Source: Trichomonas tenax
Lineage: Eukaryota > Parabasalia > Trichomonadida > Trichomonadidae
Assembly: GCA_023091735.1 (NCBI GenBank)
Contig: JALKBU010000293.1
Coordinates: forward strand, 1-51,088
Direction of reading: 5' to 3'
Length of the DNA stretch: 51,088 bases
The notes below the pieces were generated by a model. The model did no database searches, was not told the origin of the DNA, and saw only the letters and a list, made by a program, of their open reading frames with translations. Position 1 is the stretch's first letter. Each line of letters starts with the position of its first letter. Positions 9,755 through 19,060 of the stretch are shown piece by piece. Made by a program: the position numbers and the translations under genes.

Positions 9755-10188
9755 AAGATGAATGTTGTAAATCTTAATTGCTTGAACTCACTTCTATCTT
9801 TAAAACACATTGGAAACATGTTTACATCACTGAATAGTACATCTTACAATACCATATACACATATATATTCAATATATACAAAATGTTCAATTTCAATTT
9901 TAGATAAAATACATTATATAGCATGAATTATCATTGAAACTACAAGCAGTACATATGCTAAGCACATTATCAAAGTATCAACAAAATATAATGCAAATAT
10001 CAAATATACAATTCTATATATATGTGAAAGACCTTTGTAAAGAATATCAGCTTTTGGGCTCGGGGCTTTCTGATATTTGTGCACATTGCAAGGATCAGAT
10101 AGTCATTATTTTCCAAAAAGAGTGTTTAAGGTTCTCTATTGTAATAAATCCGGACTTTTCGCGACGATAGGAAAAAATCCGGCGTGCC
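9755..10188 (+). repeat. 434-bp dispersed repeat, copy 1
   Basis: It matches 46889-47324 in inverted orientation at roughly 90 percent or better by eye and ends with the same sequence GGACTTTTCGCGACGATAGG then AAAAAATCCGGCGTGCC. The end can fold, since CGGACTTTTC pairs imperfectly with GAAAAAATCCG. A 78-codon frame (9934-10170) is conserved without indels in both copies. The left edge is where similarity starts. No transposase is present, so it would be a non-autonomous element. Confidence 0.75.
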
Positions 10189-10305
10189 AGAAATTCAAAA
10201 AGACATTAGATTTAAAACACATACAATCCATAGTACACAAATTGATGATTGTGCAAATCTTCAATTCGATCACATTTTAGAAAAACAATTAAATTATAGA
10301 ATAAA

Positions 10306-10402
10306 CTACATTTTTAATCTAGGTACTCCTCTCAATTTTTTCAAGTGGTCCCCTCAATATTGTGATGAACACGCCCGTAGAGTACTTAGATTAAAAATGT
10401 AG
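10306..10402. repeat. 97-bp MITE-like palindromic element, copy 1
   Basis: It begins CTACATTTTTAATCTAGGTA and ends with the reverse complement of that sequence with one mismatch, giving 23-bp terminal inverted repeats. The 50-base centre (CTCTCAATTTTTTCAAG, then CCCTCAATATTGTGA) is shared with the second copy at 38006-38104. It has no coding capacity. The structure fits a miniature inverted-repeat transposable element. Confidence 0.75.
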
Positions 10403-10693
10403 CTTAATATTATTTTATTTGTTTAGTACCTAATAATTGTAGTTTGTTATTAAATAATTTTGAATGGGATAATTCAAAGGAGTTTCTTTTATTTATGATT
10501 TGTTTATAGTTTTATTACACATATTAAAGTGAGCACTTTAAAAATATAGTTGTGACCAGATTCACTCTCAAATAATGGCTAAACAATTGAGAGGATTGAG
10601 AGCCACTACAAAAAAATGAATCACTTTTTTCTTTCTTTCTCTTCGTATAATACAAAATGGGTTCTGGCCCAACCATCAATCAGTCAGTCAAGG

Positions 10694-10740
10694 AATAAAA
10701 TCCGGACTTTGCGCGACGATAGAAAAAAATCCGGCGTGCC
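10694..10740 (+). repeat. Terminal 47 bp of the dispersed repeat, copy 3
   Basis: The stretch carries ATAAAATCCGGACTTTGCGC, then GACGATAG, an A-run and ends ATCCGGCGTGCC. It is the same terminal sequence as the dispersed repeat at 10142-10188 and 46889-46935, with one base changed in TTTGCGCG. Only this end is present, either a solo terminus or a strongly truncated copy. Confidence 0.65.
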
Positions 10741-11107
10741 TCCTTATCACATGAAAGAACACGTATTTTCAATTGTTTGCTTTGAACAAGGCACAAGAGA
10801 CTAATTCCCCCACACATTGGCAGCACACACTGTAGGGGAATCAACAATCATAGTTTTTTCCTATCATAATGATAATTGAAAGAAAATCTCTGGGCCACAT
10901 TTGATTTTTATTGGCTTTTTGAGGGTTTCTCATGATTCCACTTAATATTGCAAAGGAATTTTGGAGAATTAATTTTGCTCTCAATTTTTCTGAAGTTAAT
11001 CAACATTTGACCAATTTCATTGATTTCTGGATATATCCAATCCCAGATCCTCAAAATCGTGGAAAAGAAGTTGAGACGGTTTTTTTCAGAAATTTTTTGA
11101 AAAGAAA

Positions 11108-11120
11108 TCATTTTTATTCG
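11108..11120 (+). promoter_or_regulatory. Inr-like start signal of the lyase gene
   Basis: TCATTTTTATTCG lies directly before ATG 11121. Trichomonad initiator elements have the form TCA(C/T)(A/T).. and sit 5-20 bases before the start codon, so this supports the ATG at 11121 over the one at 10932. Confidence 0.6.
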
Positions 11121-12317
11121 ATGACTGACCATCAGTTCGATCCAACACATACAGACACATTATCCATCCACGCCAATCCACAGAAGGACCAGTACGGCGC
11201 CATCGTCGCACCAATCTACCAGACCTCCACATTCTTGTTCGACAACTGCGAGCAGGGTGGTGCTAGATTCGGCGGCAAGGAATCTGGCTACATGTACACG
11301 CGTATTGGCAACCCAACAAACTCCGCTCTCGAGGGCAAGATCGCTAAGCTCGAGCACGCCGAGGCTTGCGCTGCTACAGCTTCAGGCATGGGTGCTATCG
11401 CTGCTTCAACATGGACATTCCTCAAGTCCGGCGACCATCTCATCTCCAATGAGTGCCTTTATGGCTGCACACACGCCCTCTTCGAGCACCAATTCACAAA
11501 GTTCTGTGTCGAGGTCGAATTCATTGATATGTCCATCCCAGGAAACATCAAGAAGCACATGAAGCCAAACACAAGAATCGTTTACTTCGAAACACCAGCT
11601 AACCCAACATTGAAGATCATCGACATCGAGGATGCTGTTAAGCAGGCCCACTCCCAGGAGAACGTTCTTGTTATCGTTGATAACACATTCGCTTCCCCAA
11701 TCTTGACAAACCCACTTGACATGGGTGTCGATATCGTTGTTCACTCCGCCACAAAGTACATCAACGGCCACACAGATGTCGTCACTGGCCTCGTCTGCTC
11801 CAAGGCTGACATCATCGCCAAGGTTAAGTCCGAGGGTATTAAGGACATCACAGGCGCAGTCATCTCACCACACGATGCTTGGCTCATCATCCGTGGCATA
11901 CTCACACTCGACATGAGAGTTAAGCGTGCTGCTGAGAACGCCATGGCCGTTGCTAAGATGCTGGCTGAGCACAAGGCCGTCAAGAAGGTTTACTTCCCAG
12001 GCCTTGAGACACACCCAGGCCACGAAATCGCAAAGAAGCAGATGAAGATGTTCGGCTCCATGATCGCTTTCGATGTCGACGGCATCGAGAAGGCCAAGAA
12101 GCTCCTCAACAGCCTTCATTGCGTCTCTCTTGCCGTTTCCCTCGGTGGCCCAGAGTCCCTCATCCAGCACCCAGCTTCCATGACGCACGCTGGTGTTCCA
12201 AAGAAGGAGAGAGAAGAGGCCGGCATCACAGATGACCTCATCCGCCTTTCTGTTGGCTGTGAGAATGCTCAGGATATTATCGATGATCTCAAGCAGGGTC
12301 TTGACTTGATCCTCTAA
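11121..12317 (+). CDS. MGL2: Methionine gamma-lyase, MGL2 type
   Basis: A 398-residue PLP enzyme that splits methionine (and homocysteine) to 2-oxobutyrate, ammonia and a thiol. It is the Cys/Met-metabolism fold-type I family. Key features are YTRIGNPT near the N-terminus, ECLYGCTHALF with the cysteine typical of true methionine gamma-lyases, and the PLP lysine in HSATKYINGHTDV (about residue 213). The sequence closely follows the second trichomonad isozyme as I remember it. A frame extension starting at 10932 adds 63 residues (HLTNFIDFWIYPIPDP) unlike the family and AT-rich in base use, so ATG 11121 is chosen. Codon use is strongly C-ending, as in highly expressed trichomonad genes. Confidence 0.93.
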   Translation: MTDHQFDPTHTDTLSIHANPQKDQYGAIVAPIYQTSTFLFDNCEQGGARFGGKESGYMYTRIGNPTNSALEGKIAKLEHAEACAATASGMGAIAASTWTFLKSGDHLISNECLYGCTHALFEHQFTKFCVEVEFIDMSIPGNIKKHMKPNTRIVYFETPANPTLKIIDIEDAVKQAHSQENVLVIVDNTFASPILTNPLDMGVDIVVHSATKYINGHTDVVTGLVCSKADIIAKVKSEGIKDITGAVISPHDAWLIIRGILTLDMRVKRAAENAMAVAKMLAEHKAVKKVYFPGLETHPGHEIAKKQMKMFGSMIAFDVDGIEKAKKLLNSLHCVSLAVSLGGPESLIQHPASMTHAGVPKKEREEAGITDDLIRLSVGCENAQDIIDDLKQGLDLIL

Positions 12318-12835
12318 GTTGCCTATTTTAAAAATTAAAAATGAAATAGACAAATTATTTTCTTTTTTACACAACCACCCTTCACACTCCATTTTTTTCT
12401 ATACCTATCATTGCCAAACTCCTTTTTAACTTCCATTCTTTGATCAATATTTTTGAAATTCAAAATTATCTAAATTCAGTTAATGAAAATACAATCAATT
12501 GAATGTAACCCATTGGTATAAGTGGATTATGTTACTTAAGGTTGGAAAAACAAAAACAATTTTTAAAAAAATTTTGAAACTCAAATTTATTTATTGAAAC
12601 TTAAGGTCGCATTTATATAAGTTATAAGAAGATCAAATTCAGTCACCAAATGTTTGAATACATAAAATATATTCTTGTTGGAATATAAAATTATAACAAG
12701 AAACACATCTTGCTCTATAGGACAATATCCAAGGCTCTATAGAGTATATTGGTACACAAGATATCGCTTAATGTTTAGTTAAAACAGAGTTAAGAAGCAA
12801 ACAATAAAATTTTTAAACGTCTACTTTATAATAAA
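12318..12835. other. Intergenic stretch with two inverted-repeat structures
   Basis: No gene is seen. TTCTTGTT (12672-12679) pairs with AACAAGAA (12695-12702). Just after it ATCTTG (12707-12712) pairs with CAAGAT (12757-12762), CAATAT (12723-12728) with ATATTG (12746-12751), and CTCTATAGAG (12735-12744) is a palindrome in the loop. The nesting suggests a structured RNA or promoter DNA structure about 75 bases before the next start. Confidence 0.45.
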
Positions 12836-14212
12836 ATGGAAATGGAGACCAGGCAAGTGAAAACGAACAAAAAGTCATCGTCGGTGATAAAGAAGATCAA
12901 ACTTGGACCGGGTTCATTCAGAAATGAAGAAGAAAGACAAAGAGTTTTAAATCTTCAGCAACAAATCGAAGCAAGAGAAGAAGAACTCAACAAAGTTCGC
13001 GAACAACTCGCGAGAAATGACGAAACAGATATCAGTGCAGCACAACTCGAGTTAAATCACTTACAAAGCGCTTTCGATATCGTTAAATCAAAATGCGACG
13101 CAAAATTACTTCCTACAGTCGAAAAATACAATAGAGCACGTTCCATTTACGAGGGAATCCTCAAAGCTGTCGATTCTTTCCAAAAATCTGCAAAAGAAAG
13201 AGACAGTTCGGTTGTTGCAATGCAAGATCGCATCAAAGAGTTAACATCTGAACTCGACACACCTGATTATGTTAAATACGATGAAAGCCCTGTCTATCCA
13301 TTACTCAAGAATGTTTCAGATGTTCAAACTGATATAGATACGAACGAATTAAATTCACAGATGTCAGCTCTCCAAGAAAAAATGATAAATCACATTAATA
13401 CGACACTATCCAAACAACTAAAGGATGCAAAAGATAGAGAGCTACGTGCGCAAAGGAGGACTCAAATGACATTAGAAGAATCAGGGCAATTGTTCGAACC
13501 ACAGGGAATGATTATTGATCACGAGTGGGTTATGGCAAAACACAAGATGGAGAAGCTTAAAATCATCTTAGAAGATGCAAAGAGATCGAATGAATATCTT
13601 AGAGAGACAGCAGAGAAAATTAACGCAGGTAATAAATTAACACAAGAAGAACTCGATAAGTGCAAAGCGGAATTAAAAGTTTTATCAAAATATTTACCAG
13701 AAGCACCACATCAAGATGGTCCAAAGAAGGGTGAAGGCGTTTCTCGTGGTGATTTAACAGTTGTTGAAGCTGAAAAAGACATCAGTGATGTGTTACTGAC
13801 TGTTGCTAAAGCTAAACAGAAGATCACCAAATCAACATTAGAAAAACTCAAAGCTAAACTTGCGGAAATGCCAAATGTCCTCGAAAAATATCAACAAGAC
13901 TTGGAACAGACTAAAATCGAACGCGACAATGTTGAAAGTGCATTATTGAAGGCAACACAGCTGAAAGCTGAATTACTATCGCGTAAGCAGTTTGCTGAAG
14001 AAGAAAAAGCACTTCTTATAGAACGCATTGAGAGCCAGAAAAAAGAACTCGAAAGAGTGCAACAAGAAAAGGAAAATGTTGAAAAGGTCATCGAGAGACA
14101 GAAGACAATCATGATGTTGAATGAACAGCTCGTCAACCTCAAGAATACTGACTTCGATAGACTCACTTCTACATTATCCAACGTGATTAACATCAAGAGC
14201 CGTCTTGAATAA
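12836..14212 (+). CDS. Coiled-coil protein, 458 aa
   Basis: An almost wholly helical, charged protein with long coiled-coil stretches from about residue 30 to the end (for example QQQIEAREEELNKVREQLAR) and a less regular linker near residues 130-165 (DTPDYVKYDESPVYP). The first 25 residues are basic. No catalytic motif, signal peptide or membrane segment is visible. In a flagellate such proteins are often cytoskeletal or axonemal, but I cannot name this one. The start has two close in-frame ATGs (12836 and 12842). Confidence 0.8.
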   Translation: MEMETRQVKTNKKSSSVIKKIKLGPGSFRNEEERQRVLNLQQQIEAREEELNKVREQLARNDETDISAAQLELNHLQSAFDIVKSKCDAKLLPTVEKYNRARSIYEGILKAVDSFQKSAKERDSSVVAMQDRIKELTSELDTPDYVKYDESPVYPLLKNVSDVQTDIDTNELNSQMSALQEKMINHINTTLSKQLKDAKDRELRAQRRTQMTLEESGQLFEPQGMIIDHEWVMAKHKMEKLKIILEDAKRSNEYLRETAEKINAGNKLTQEELDKCKAELKVLSKYLPEAPHQDGPKKGEGVSRGDLTVVEAEKDISDVLLTVAKAKQKITKSTLEKLKAKLAEMPNVLEKYQQDLEQTKIERDNVESALLKATQLKAELLSRKQFAEEEKALLIERIESQKKELERVQQEKENVEKVIERQKTIMMLNEQLVNLKNTDFDRLTSTLSNVINIKSRLE

Positions 14213-14724
14213 ATATGTTTTTGTTTTAGGTTATAAAAATAATATTTTTTTGACAAGTAAACTAATTTTGATAGTTTACATTCCGAATTTTTTATAAATC
14301 AATTCTAAAACGATAAAATGTAAGCTTTGCATATGAATAATTAAATAATGCATTATTTTCTTTTATGAGTTTCCATATAATATATAATGTAGATTTTGGA
14401 ACAAAACATCATTAGGAAAATAATTGCATGGCGAAGTGGTATCTATAGGATAAGTAAGAATGTGAGATTGCGCATTGATATAAAATTCGAAAAAATTTCA
14501 TATTTTATCTGCAATGTATTGGAAAAAGCGAAGCTGATGTTATAGGCTATTTAGGCATTATAAAAATTTGAAACATTTGGAAATATGAGAATGAAATAAC
14601 TAAAATAAAGCCATATTTTCGAGGTATTTAGGTGTTACATGTTATGGGTATTCTATTGGAAGCGAGACCAAAGTTTTCTTGTAAAATAATGCAAAAAGGT
14701 GACAAGAAAATAGAAACTCTCTGA
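14213..14724. other. AT-rich intergenic stretch
   Basis: Convergence or promoter spacing before the kinase gene. I see no gene or repeat here. Confidence 0.5.
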
Positions 14725-17217
14725 ATGTCGGATATCACCTCCCAAGTCCGGAGGGAGCTCAGGGAGTTCGTTGTCGACCTCTCGGAGTTTAAATACGGCG
14801 ACAAAATCGGCGAAGGAGGCTTCGGAGAGGTAACATACGCAATTCACAAAGCGACTAAGAAGAAATGCGCAATCAAAAAGTTATTTTTGAAGGAATTGAG
14901 AGGCTCTGACTTCGACTTATTCATCAGAGAGATCGAAAACCTTGCGATTTGCGATAACATGTTTTGTCTCGCGTTTTTGGGCTGCACACTCAAGTATCCT
15001 TTCTCTATCATTACCCAGTACATACCCAACGGATCTTTGTTTAATGCTTTGAAGCATAGAGACGGATCTTCTGATTTAGACGGAACAGACAAAACCCTTA
15101 TAGCTATGGGAATATCACACGGAATGCAGTATCTCCACAAGCATGGCATCATCCACAGAGACTTAAAGTCGTTGAATATCCTTCTGGATGATAAAAAACT
15201 TCCAATAATTTGCGATTTTGGACTTTCTCGAAGGCAAGGAGAATCTGAATTCGGCACATCCGAAAACTTAATGACAAAAGATGTAGGAACGCCACATTGG
15301 ATGGCGCCAGAACTCTTCGAAACAAGCAATTATACAAACAAAGTCGATGTTTACGCGTTTGGAATGATTATGTGGGAAATGCTTACAGAATCGAGCCCAT
15401 TTAAGAATATGACGGGTATACAAATCGCTTATGCCGTTTGCAAAAAAGGAGAAAGACCAGAATTTCCTAAAATTACGTCAGAACAGATGAAAGCATTCAT
15501 CAATAGATGCTGGAATCAAGATCCAAATCAACGTCCTACGTTTGAAGAGATTTATCACGAGTTTAAGACAGGAAAAATTGTATTTAACGGAACTGATCGA
15601 ACGGAGGTCCAAAAATTCATAAAATACATCAAAAAGGATGAAGCTAATCGTGCAGCAGTCGGAGAATTCAAGAAACCGCCTCTAAAGTCTCCATTTCACA
15701 CAGTTCGTCAGCATCGCGTCCGTGAGCCTCGGGCTAAGCAGTCATCGTCGTCAAATCAATCACCAACGCCGGAACATCACAAAGCGAAGCCAACCGCAGT
15801 TGATTATAATTTACTTGGAATTCCAGAACATCATAATTTCATGTCGAACTACACATTGGCGACAAAGCAGTTAAATGGAAAGACTGCGCAAATATTTTTC
15901 GATTCAATTAAGCCGGTATTCACGCAAACAGTTGATATTAATATTTTAATCGAAATGCTTTCGCAAATCGTTCACGTGATAGAGAATGACAAAGAAGTGC
16001 TGCAGGTCATGCTGATGAACGGAATACATCTTGCGTTACCAGTCCAAGAGCCAGAATTGTTGCCATCTGTGATGATGATATTCTTATTATCAGCAGCATC
16101 TTTTCCAAGCATTATCGATCCATTTTTTCTTTCCCAGATATCACCAGCGGTTTCTCACTGTCCTGAAAAGATACTTGCTATAATATCGTATTACTTTCAA
16201 CCAGGTGATCATCAGACAACTATTTGGGATGTCTGCGATTTCATTCGTGTTAACAGCGATACATTTTTGCGTGCTTGCGGTGTCGACTTCGTGAAATTAA
16301 TTCATTATATATTCACGAGGAATCCATCAGTTCGTGCTGTTCGATTTTCTGATCTTGTCTTCATTCTCTCTCAAGCAGTGATGAGTAATGATCTCAGTGT
16401 TATTCATACTTCTTACTGCTGCATCATTGCTTTGTTCGATCCAAGAATAATAGTTGATCAATCTACATTAATTTCTCATCTTAACAATCCATCAACAATC
16501 TCAGATGTTGCTGCATATCTTGCACATATGCCTAATGTCCAAGTGACACCACATTTTATTGATGCTCTTATAACAGCCGCTGGGCGTGATAAAATGGCAT
16601 TAATCGCTCTGTTCGGTGTTGCACAGAAGCAAGTTGATGCAGGCCACATTTTGGTGGCAAGCGCAGACCGTTGGATGTTCAACAACAGACTGAAAGCCGT
16701 AGATGTGATATCTTTAATCTTGATTTTAGTTTCTAAGAAGAAGCTAAGAAAAGATTTAGCCGTATGCGAGTTATTCGCAAGATGGATCAGCAATATCCCT
16801 GATACACGCGATATAGAGTTAATTGATATTGCTGCAAAAATAGTAATGAAGATGATCGATGAGCGACAATTTTTGAAAAATCTCGTCAAAAACGACTTCT
16901 TTAAGCATTACTTGACCATGGTTCCAACGCTTAATGATATGGAGACAACAAAGACATCAATATACATTATTGATTTAATTGCAAGAACAATGTTCACAAA
17001 CGATTTCGTTCTTTATATCCCATTCATGTTTTCCTTGCTGAAAAAGGGAAGCGAACTTACATACCCAGCTTTGTCGGCTATAACTGTTTTGTCTACTTAC
17101 GACAAATGCGCGGAAGTCATCAGATCTCTTGATCCAAAACCAGTTATTAGAGGTCTCAGACAAAATCAGTCATTTAAGAGTTATGTTGATCTTTTAACAC
17201 AGAATCTTCAAAAGTAA
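14725..17217 (+). CDS. Protein kinase, TKL-like, with helical tail
   Basis: An 830-residue protein. The kinase domain covers about residues 18-290: glycine loop GEGGFGEV, lysine in CAIKKL, catalytic loop HRDLKSLN (about 140), DFG (about 165), GTPHWMAPE (about 190) and closing WNQDPNQRPTFEEI. All catalytic residues are present, so it should be active on Ser/Thr. The HRDLKSLN and GTPHWMAPE signatures fit the TKL-like kinases that are greatly expanded in trichomonads. A basic, Ser/Pro-rich linker (about 310-355) is followed by about 470 residues of helical, Armadillo-like character with no second domain recognised. Substrate is unknown. Confidence 0.9.
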   Translation: MSDITSQVRRELREFVVDLSEFKYGDKIGEGGFGEVTYAIHKATKKKCAIKKLFLKELRGSDFDLFIREIENLAICDNMFCLAFLGCTLKYPFSIITQYIPNGSLFNALKHRDGSSDLDGTDKTLIAMGISHGMQYLHKHGIIHRDLKSLNILLDDKKLPIICDFGLSRRQGESEFGTSENLMTKDVGTPHWMAPELFETSNYTNKVDVYAFGMIMWEMLTESSPFKNMTGIQIAYAVCKKGERPEFPKITSEQMKAFINRCWNQDPNQRPTFEEIYHEFKTGKIVFNGTDRTEVQKFIKYIKKDEANRAAVGEFKKPPLKSPFHTVRQHRVREPRAKQSSSSNQSPTPEHHKAKPTAVDYNLLGIPEHHNFMSNYTLATKQLNGKTAQIFFDSIKPVFTQTVDINILIEMLSQIVHVIENDKEVLQVMLMNGIHLALPVQEPELLPSVMMIFLLSAASFPSIIDPFFLSQISPAVSHCPEKILAIISYYFQPGDHQTTIWDVCDFIRVNSDTFLRACGVDFVKLIHYIFTRNPSVRAVRFSDLVFILSQAVMSNDLSVIHTSYCCIIALFDPRIIVDQSTLISHLNNPSTISDVAAYLAHMPNVQVTPHFIDALITAAGRDKMALIALFGVAQKQVDAGHILVASADRWMFNNRLKAVDVISLILILVSKKKLRKDLAVCELFARWISNIPDTRDIELIDIAAKIVMKMIDERQFLKNLVKNDFFKHYLTMVPTLNDMETTKTSIYIIDLIARTMFTNDFVLYIPFMFSLLKKGSELTYPALSAITVLSTYDKCAEVIRSLDPKPVIRGLRQNQSFKSYVDLLTQNLQK

Positions 17218-17541
17218 CTTTGCTATAGATGCTTATTTGTAGAGTTTAATAGATTTTCGATCTTTAATCAACAATTTCATGAAATTGTTAATAGAGCGGA
17301 AACATATTTATATATTAGTTTACCCATTGTTGGAGTTATAGTATTACCACAAAAATGGATATTGTCTATTTATATATTTTGTTTGTATATAATATAATAA
17401 AATATTTAGTTCAGAATATGTTATGATTATTAGAATAAGGAATAGTATGTAATCATATGAGTCATAGGAAAGAATATAAAGAAGAAATATTAGAAAATGA
17501 TAATTGACACAAATTAGTTTATATGTCAGATTGAGCATATT
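17218..17541. other. AT-rich intergenic stretch
   Basis: No gene or notable repeat is seen. TCAGATTGAGCATATT before ATG 17542 is a weak Inr candidate. Confidence 0.45.
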
Positions 17542-18408
17542 ATGAATAAGCAAGTGCTAGAACTTGCTGAGAGCTTAATTCTAGCACTTGGAGACGAGAG
17601 GATTGCAGGAAAGTACTTCAAGTTGAAAGATCGATTGATAGAACAGAAGTTACAGCAGATGATTCAAGTTGTTAGTGATGAAAATACGAAAACTATGAAT
17701 GATATTAAATATATCGAAATAGAAAATAGCTGCAATTCTGCCGAAGAATGTTTGTCTGCTTATGCATCACATTTAATCGCTGATATTTCAGCAGATATTG
17801 AATTTGAATCAGATAAATCATTGAATGATTTTGCAAACATATTACAAAACTCAATAGAATACAATAGTGAATGTATTTCAAAACTAAAATACGAGAATGA
17901 AGAACTTAACGAGAAAATCAAATCTATTGATGAAAGTCATGCATCAAATATTGATTATTTTTCAAGCAAAATCACGCAGTATCGCGATATTCACGAAAAA
18001 TATCAACAAGAAGGAAAAGATAAATTAACTCAATATGATTCAAATATGGAATCAATTCAAAAACAGACTCTGGCTACAAAGGATGAGAACAAGGAACTTA
18101 TGGTTCTAAACCAATCATTTGAATCGCAATATAATGAAAAAGTTACAAATCTAAAACAATTGCTATCATACCTTGATCAAAAGTCAAAAGAATACAAAGA
18201 AACAAAGAGAAGACATCAATTATACTTCAAAGATCTTGAATTCAAGCAAAATCAAATCAATTCATTGAGAAATACTGTGTATTCATCATTAAATGGAGCA
18301 ACATCAAGAGATATAGAGCGCATTAAGTCTTTGGAGGCAGATATTTCAATGACTCTTCAAAAGAAAGATCAACTTCAACTTGAACTCAATAGAGTGACAT
18401 TCTCATGA
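17542..18408 (+). CDS. Coiled-coil protein, 288 aa
   Basis: A helical 288-residue protein. The N-terminal 40 residues look globular (LELAESLILALGDERIAGKY), and from about residue 95 the protein is a long coiled coil (LKYENEELNEKIKSIDESH and onward). No membrane segment or enzyme motif is present. It lies among other coiled-coil genes but has its own spacing and is AT-rich in base use. Function unknown. Confidence 0.75.
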   Translation: MNKQVLELAESLILALGDERIAGKYFKLKDRLIEQKLQQMIQVVSDENTKTMNDIKYIEIENSCNSAEECLSAYASHLIADISADIEFESDKSLNDFANILQNSIEYNSECISKLKYENEELNEKIKSIDESHASNIDYFSSKITQYRDIHEKYQQEGKDKLTQYDSNMESIQKQTLATKDENKELMVLNQSFESQYNEKVTNLKQLLSYLDQKSKEYKETKRRHQLYFKDLEFKQNQINSLRNTVYSSLNGATSRDIERIKSLEADISMTLQKKDQLQLELNRVTFS

Positions 18409-19060
18409 ATGAATTTTCTTATATATTCAATTTATTTAATCAACAGCTCTACATCAAGTTAATATTAGATTAATCTCTACATTTACTATATGTTCTTTAA
18501 TGAATATAAGTAATCAAATGTACTCAATTTACATAGCAATATTTTGAATTGTCAGTATCAAAAAAAAAACAATTTTTATCAATCAAATTCTATTTAATAT
18601 TAACAATTTCATGAATGCTAATGAAATTATATTTAACTTAAAGAATGTGACTAAAACGCAGCTTTGTGGTGAAGAATCAGTGTTAAATTTCTATAAATTT
18701 TATGTTTTTTATGTTTGTAATTGTTTTAAACCTATGGAATTATAGAAATCACCTCAAGCTATTCAGGGGATTTAATTAGAAGTTATCAGATCTAGCATAA
18801 AAACAAAAAATCAAAATTGAAATCTATAAAATTCGTTATTAAAATAAAAAATTCGAGTATTATTAAACAATATTCAACAAGCTGCACATATTTATCACTA
18901 AAATTCAAACCATTTGTTTGTTATTTCCCAAAAAAAATTGGCTATTTTAGATTTTAGACATAAAAATAGACTCAAAAGTAGATGTAGATATCAAAAAACG
19001 AATAAAAGGCAAAAGTAAAAATCATACAAACGAAAAATTGACAAATCCGTTATTTTAGAA
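18409..19060. other. AT-rich intergenic stretch
   Basis: About 650 bases with long A and T runs. No gene, tRNA-like fold or repeat shared with the rest of the window is seen. Confidence 0.5.

Larger units (their letters stand above)
9021..11107. other. Gene-free AT-rich stretch with repeats
   Basis: There is no convincing gene. Short frames here are low-complexity F/I/L/Y-rich translations of AT-rich DNA. The supported content is three repeats (9755-10188, 10306-10402 and 10694-10740). The frame open from 10932 into the lyase gene upstream of 11121 is an extension without homology and is not taken as coding. Confidence 0.6.

Noticed and set aside
10077..10402. Frames crossing the dispersed repeat and the MITE
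   Set aside because: They start in one repeat and end in another, so they cannot be conserved genes.
10932..11120. N-terminal extension of the lyase gene
   Set aside because: The added 63 residues do not resemble the enzyme family, are AT-rich in base use, and lie upstream of an Inr-like site; the start at 11121 restores the usual length.
11257..12392. Frames overlapping the lyase gene on both strands
   Set aside because: All mirror the GC-rich third positions of the lyase and have no start signals.
18409..19060. Possible small RNA gene in a 650-base gap
   Set aside because: No complementary arms or terminator-like T-run with a structured segment could be found by eye.
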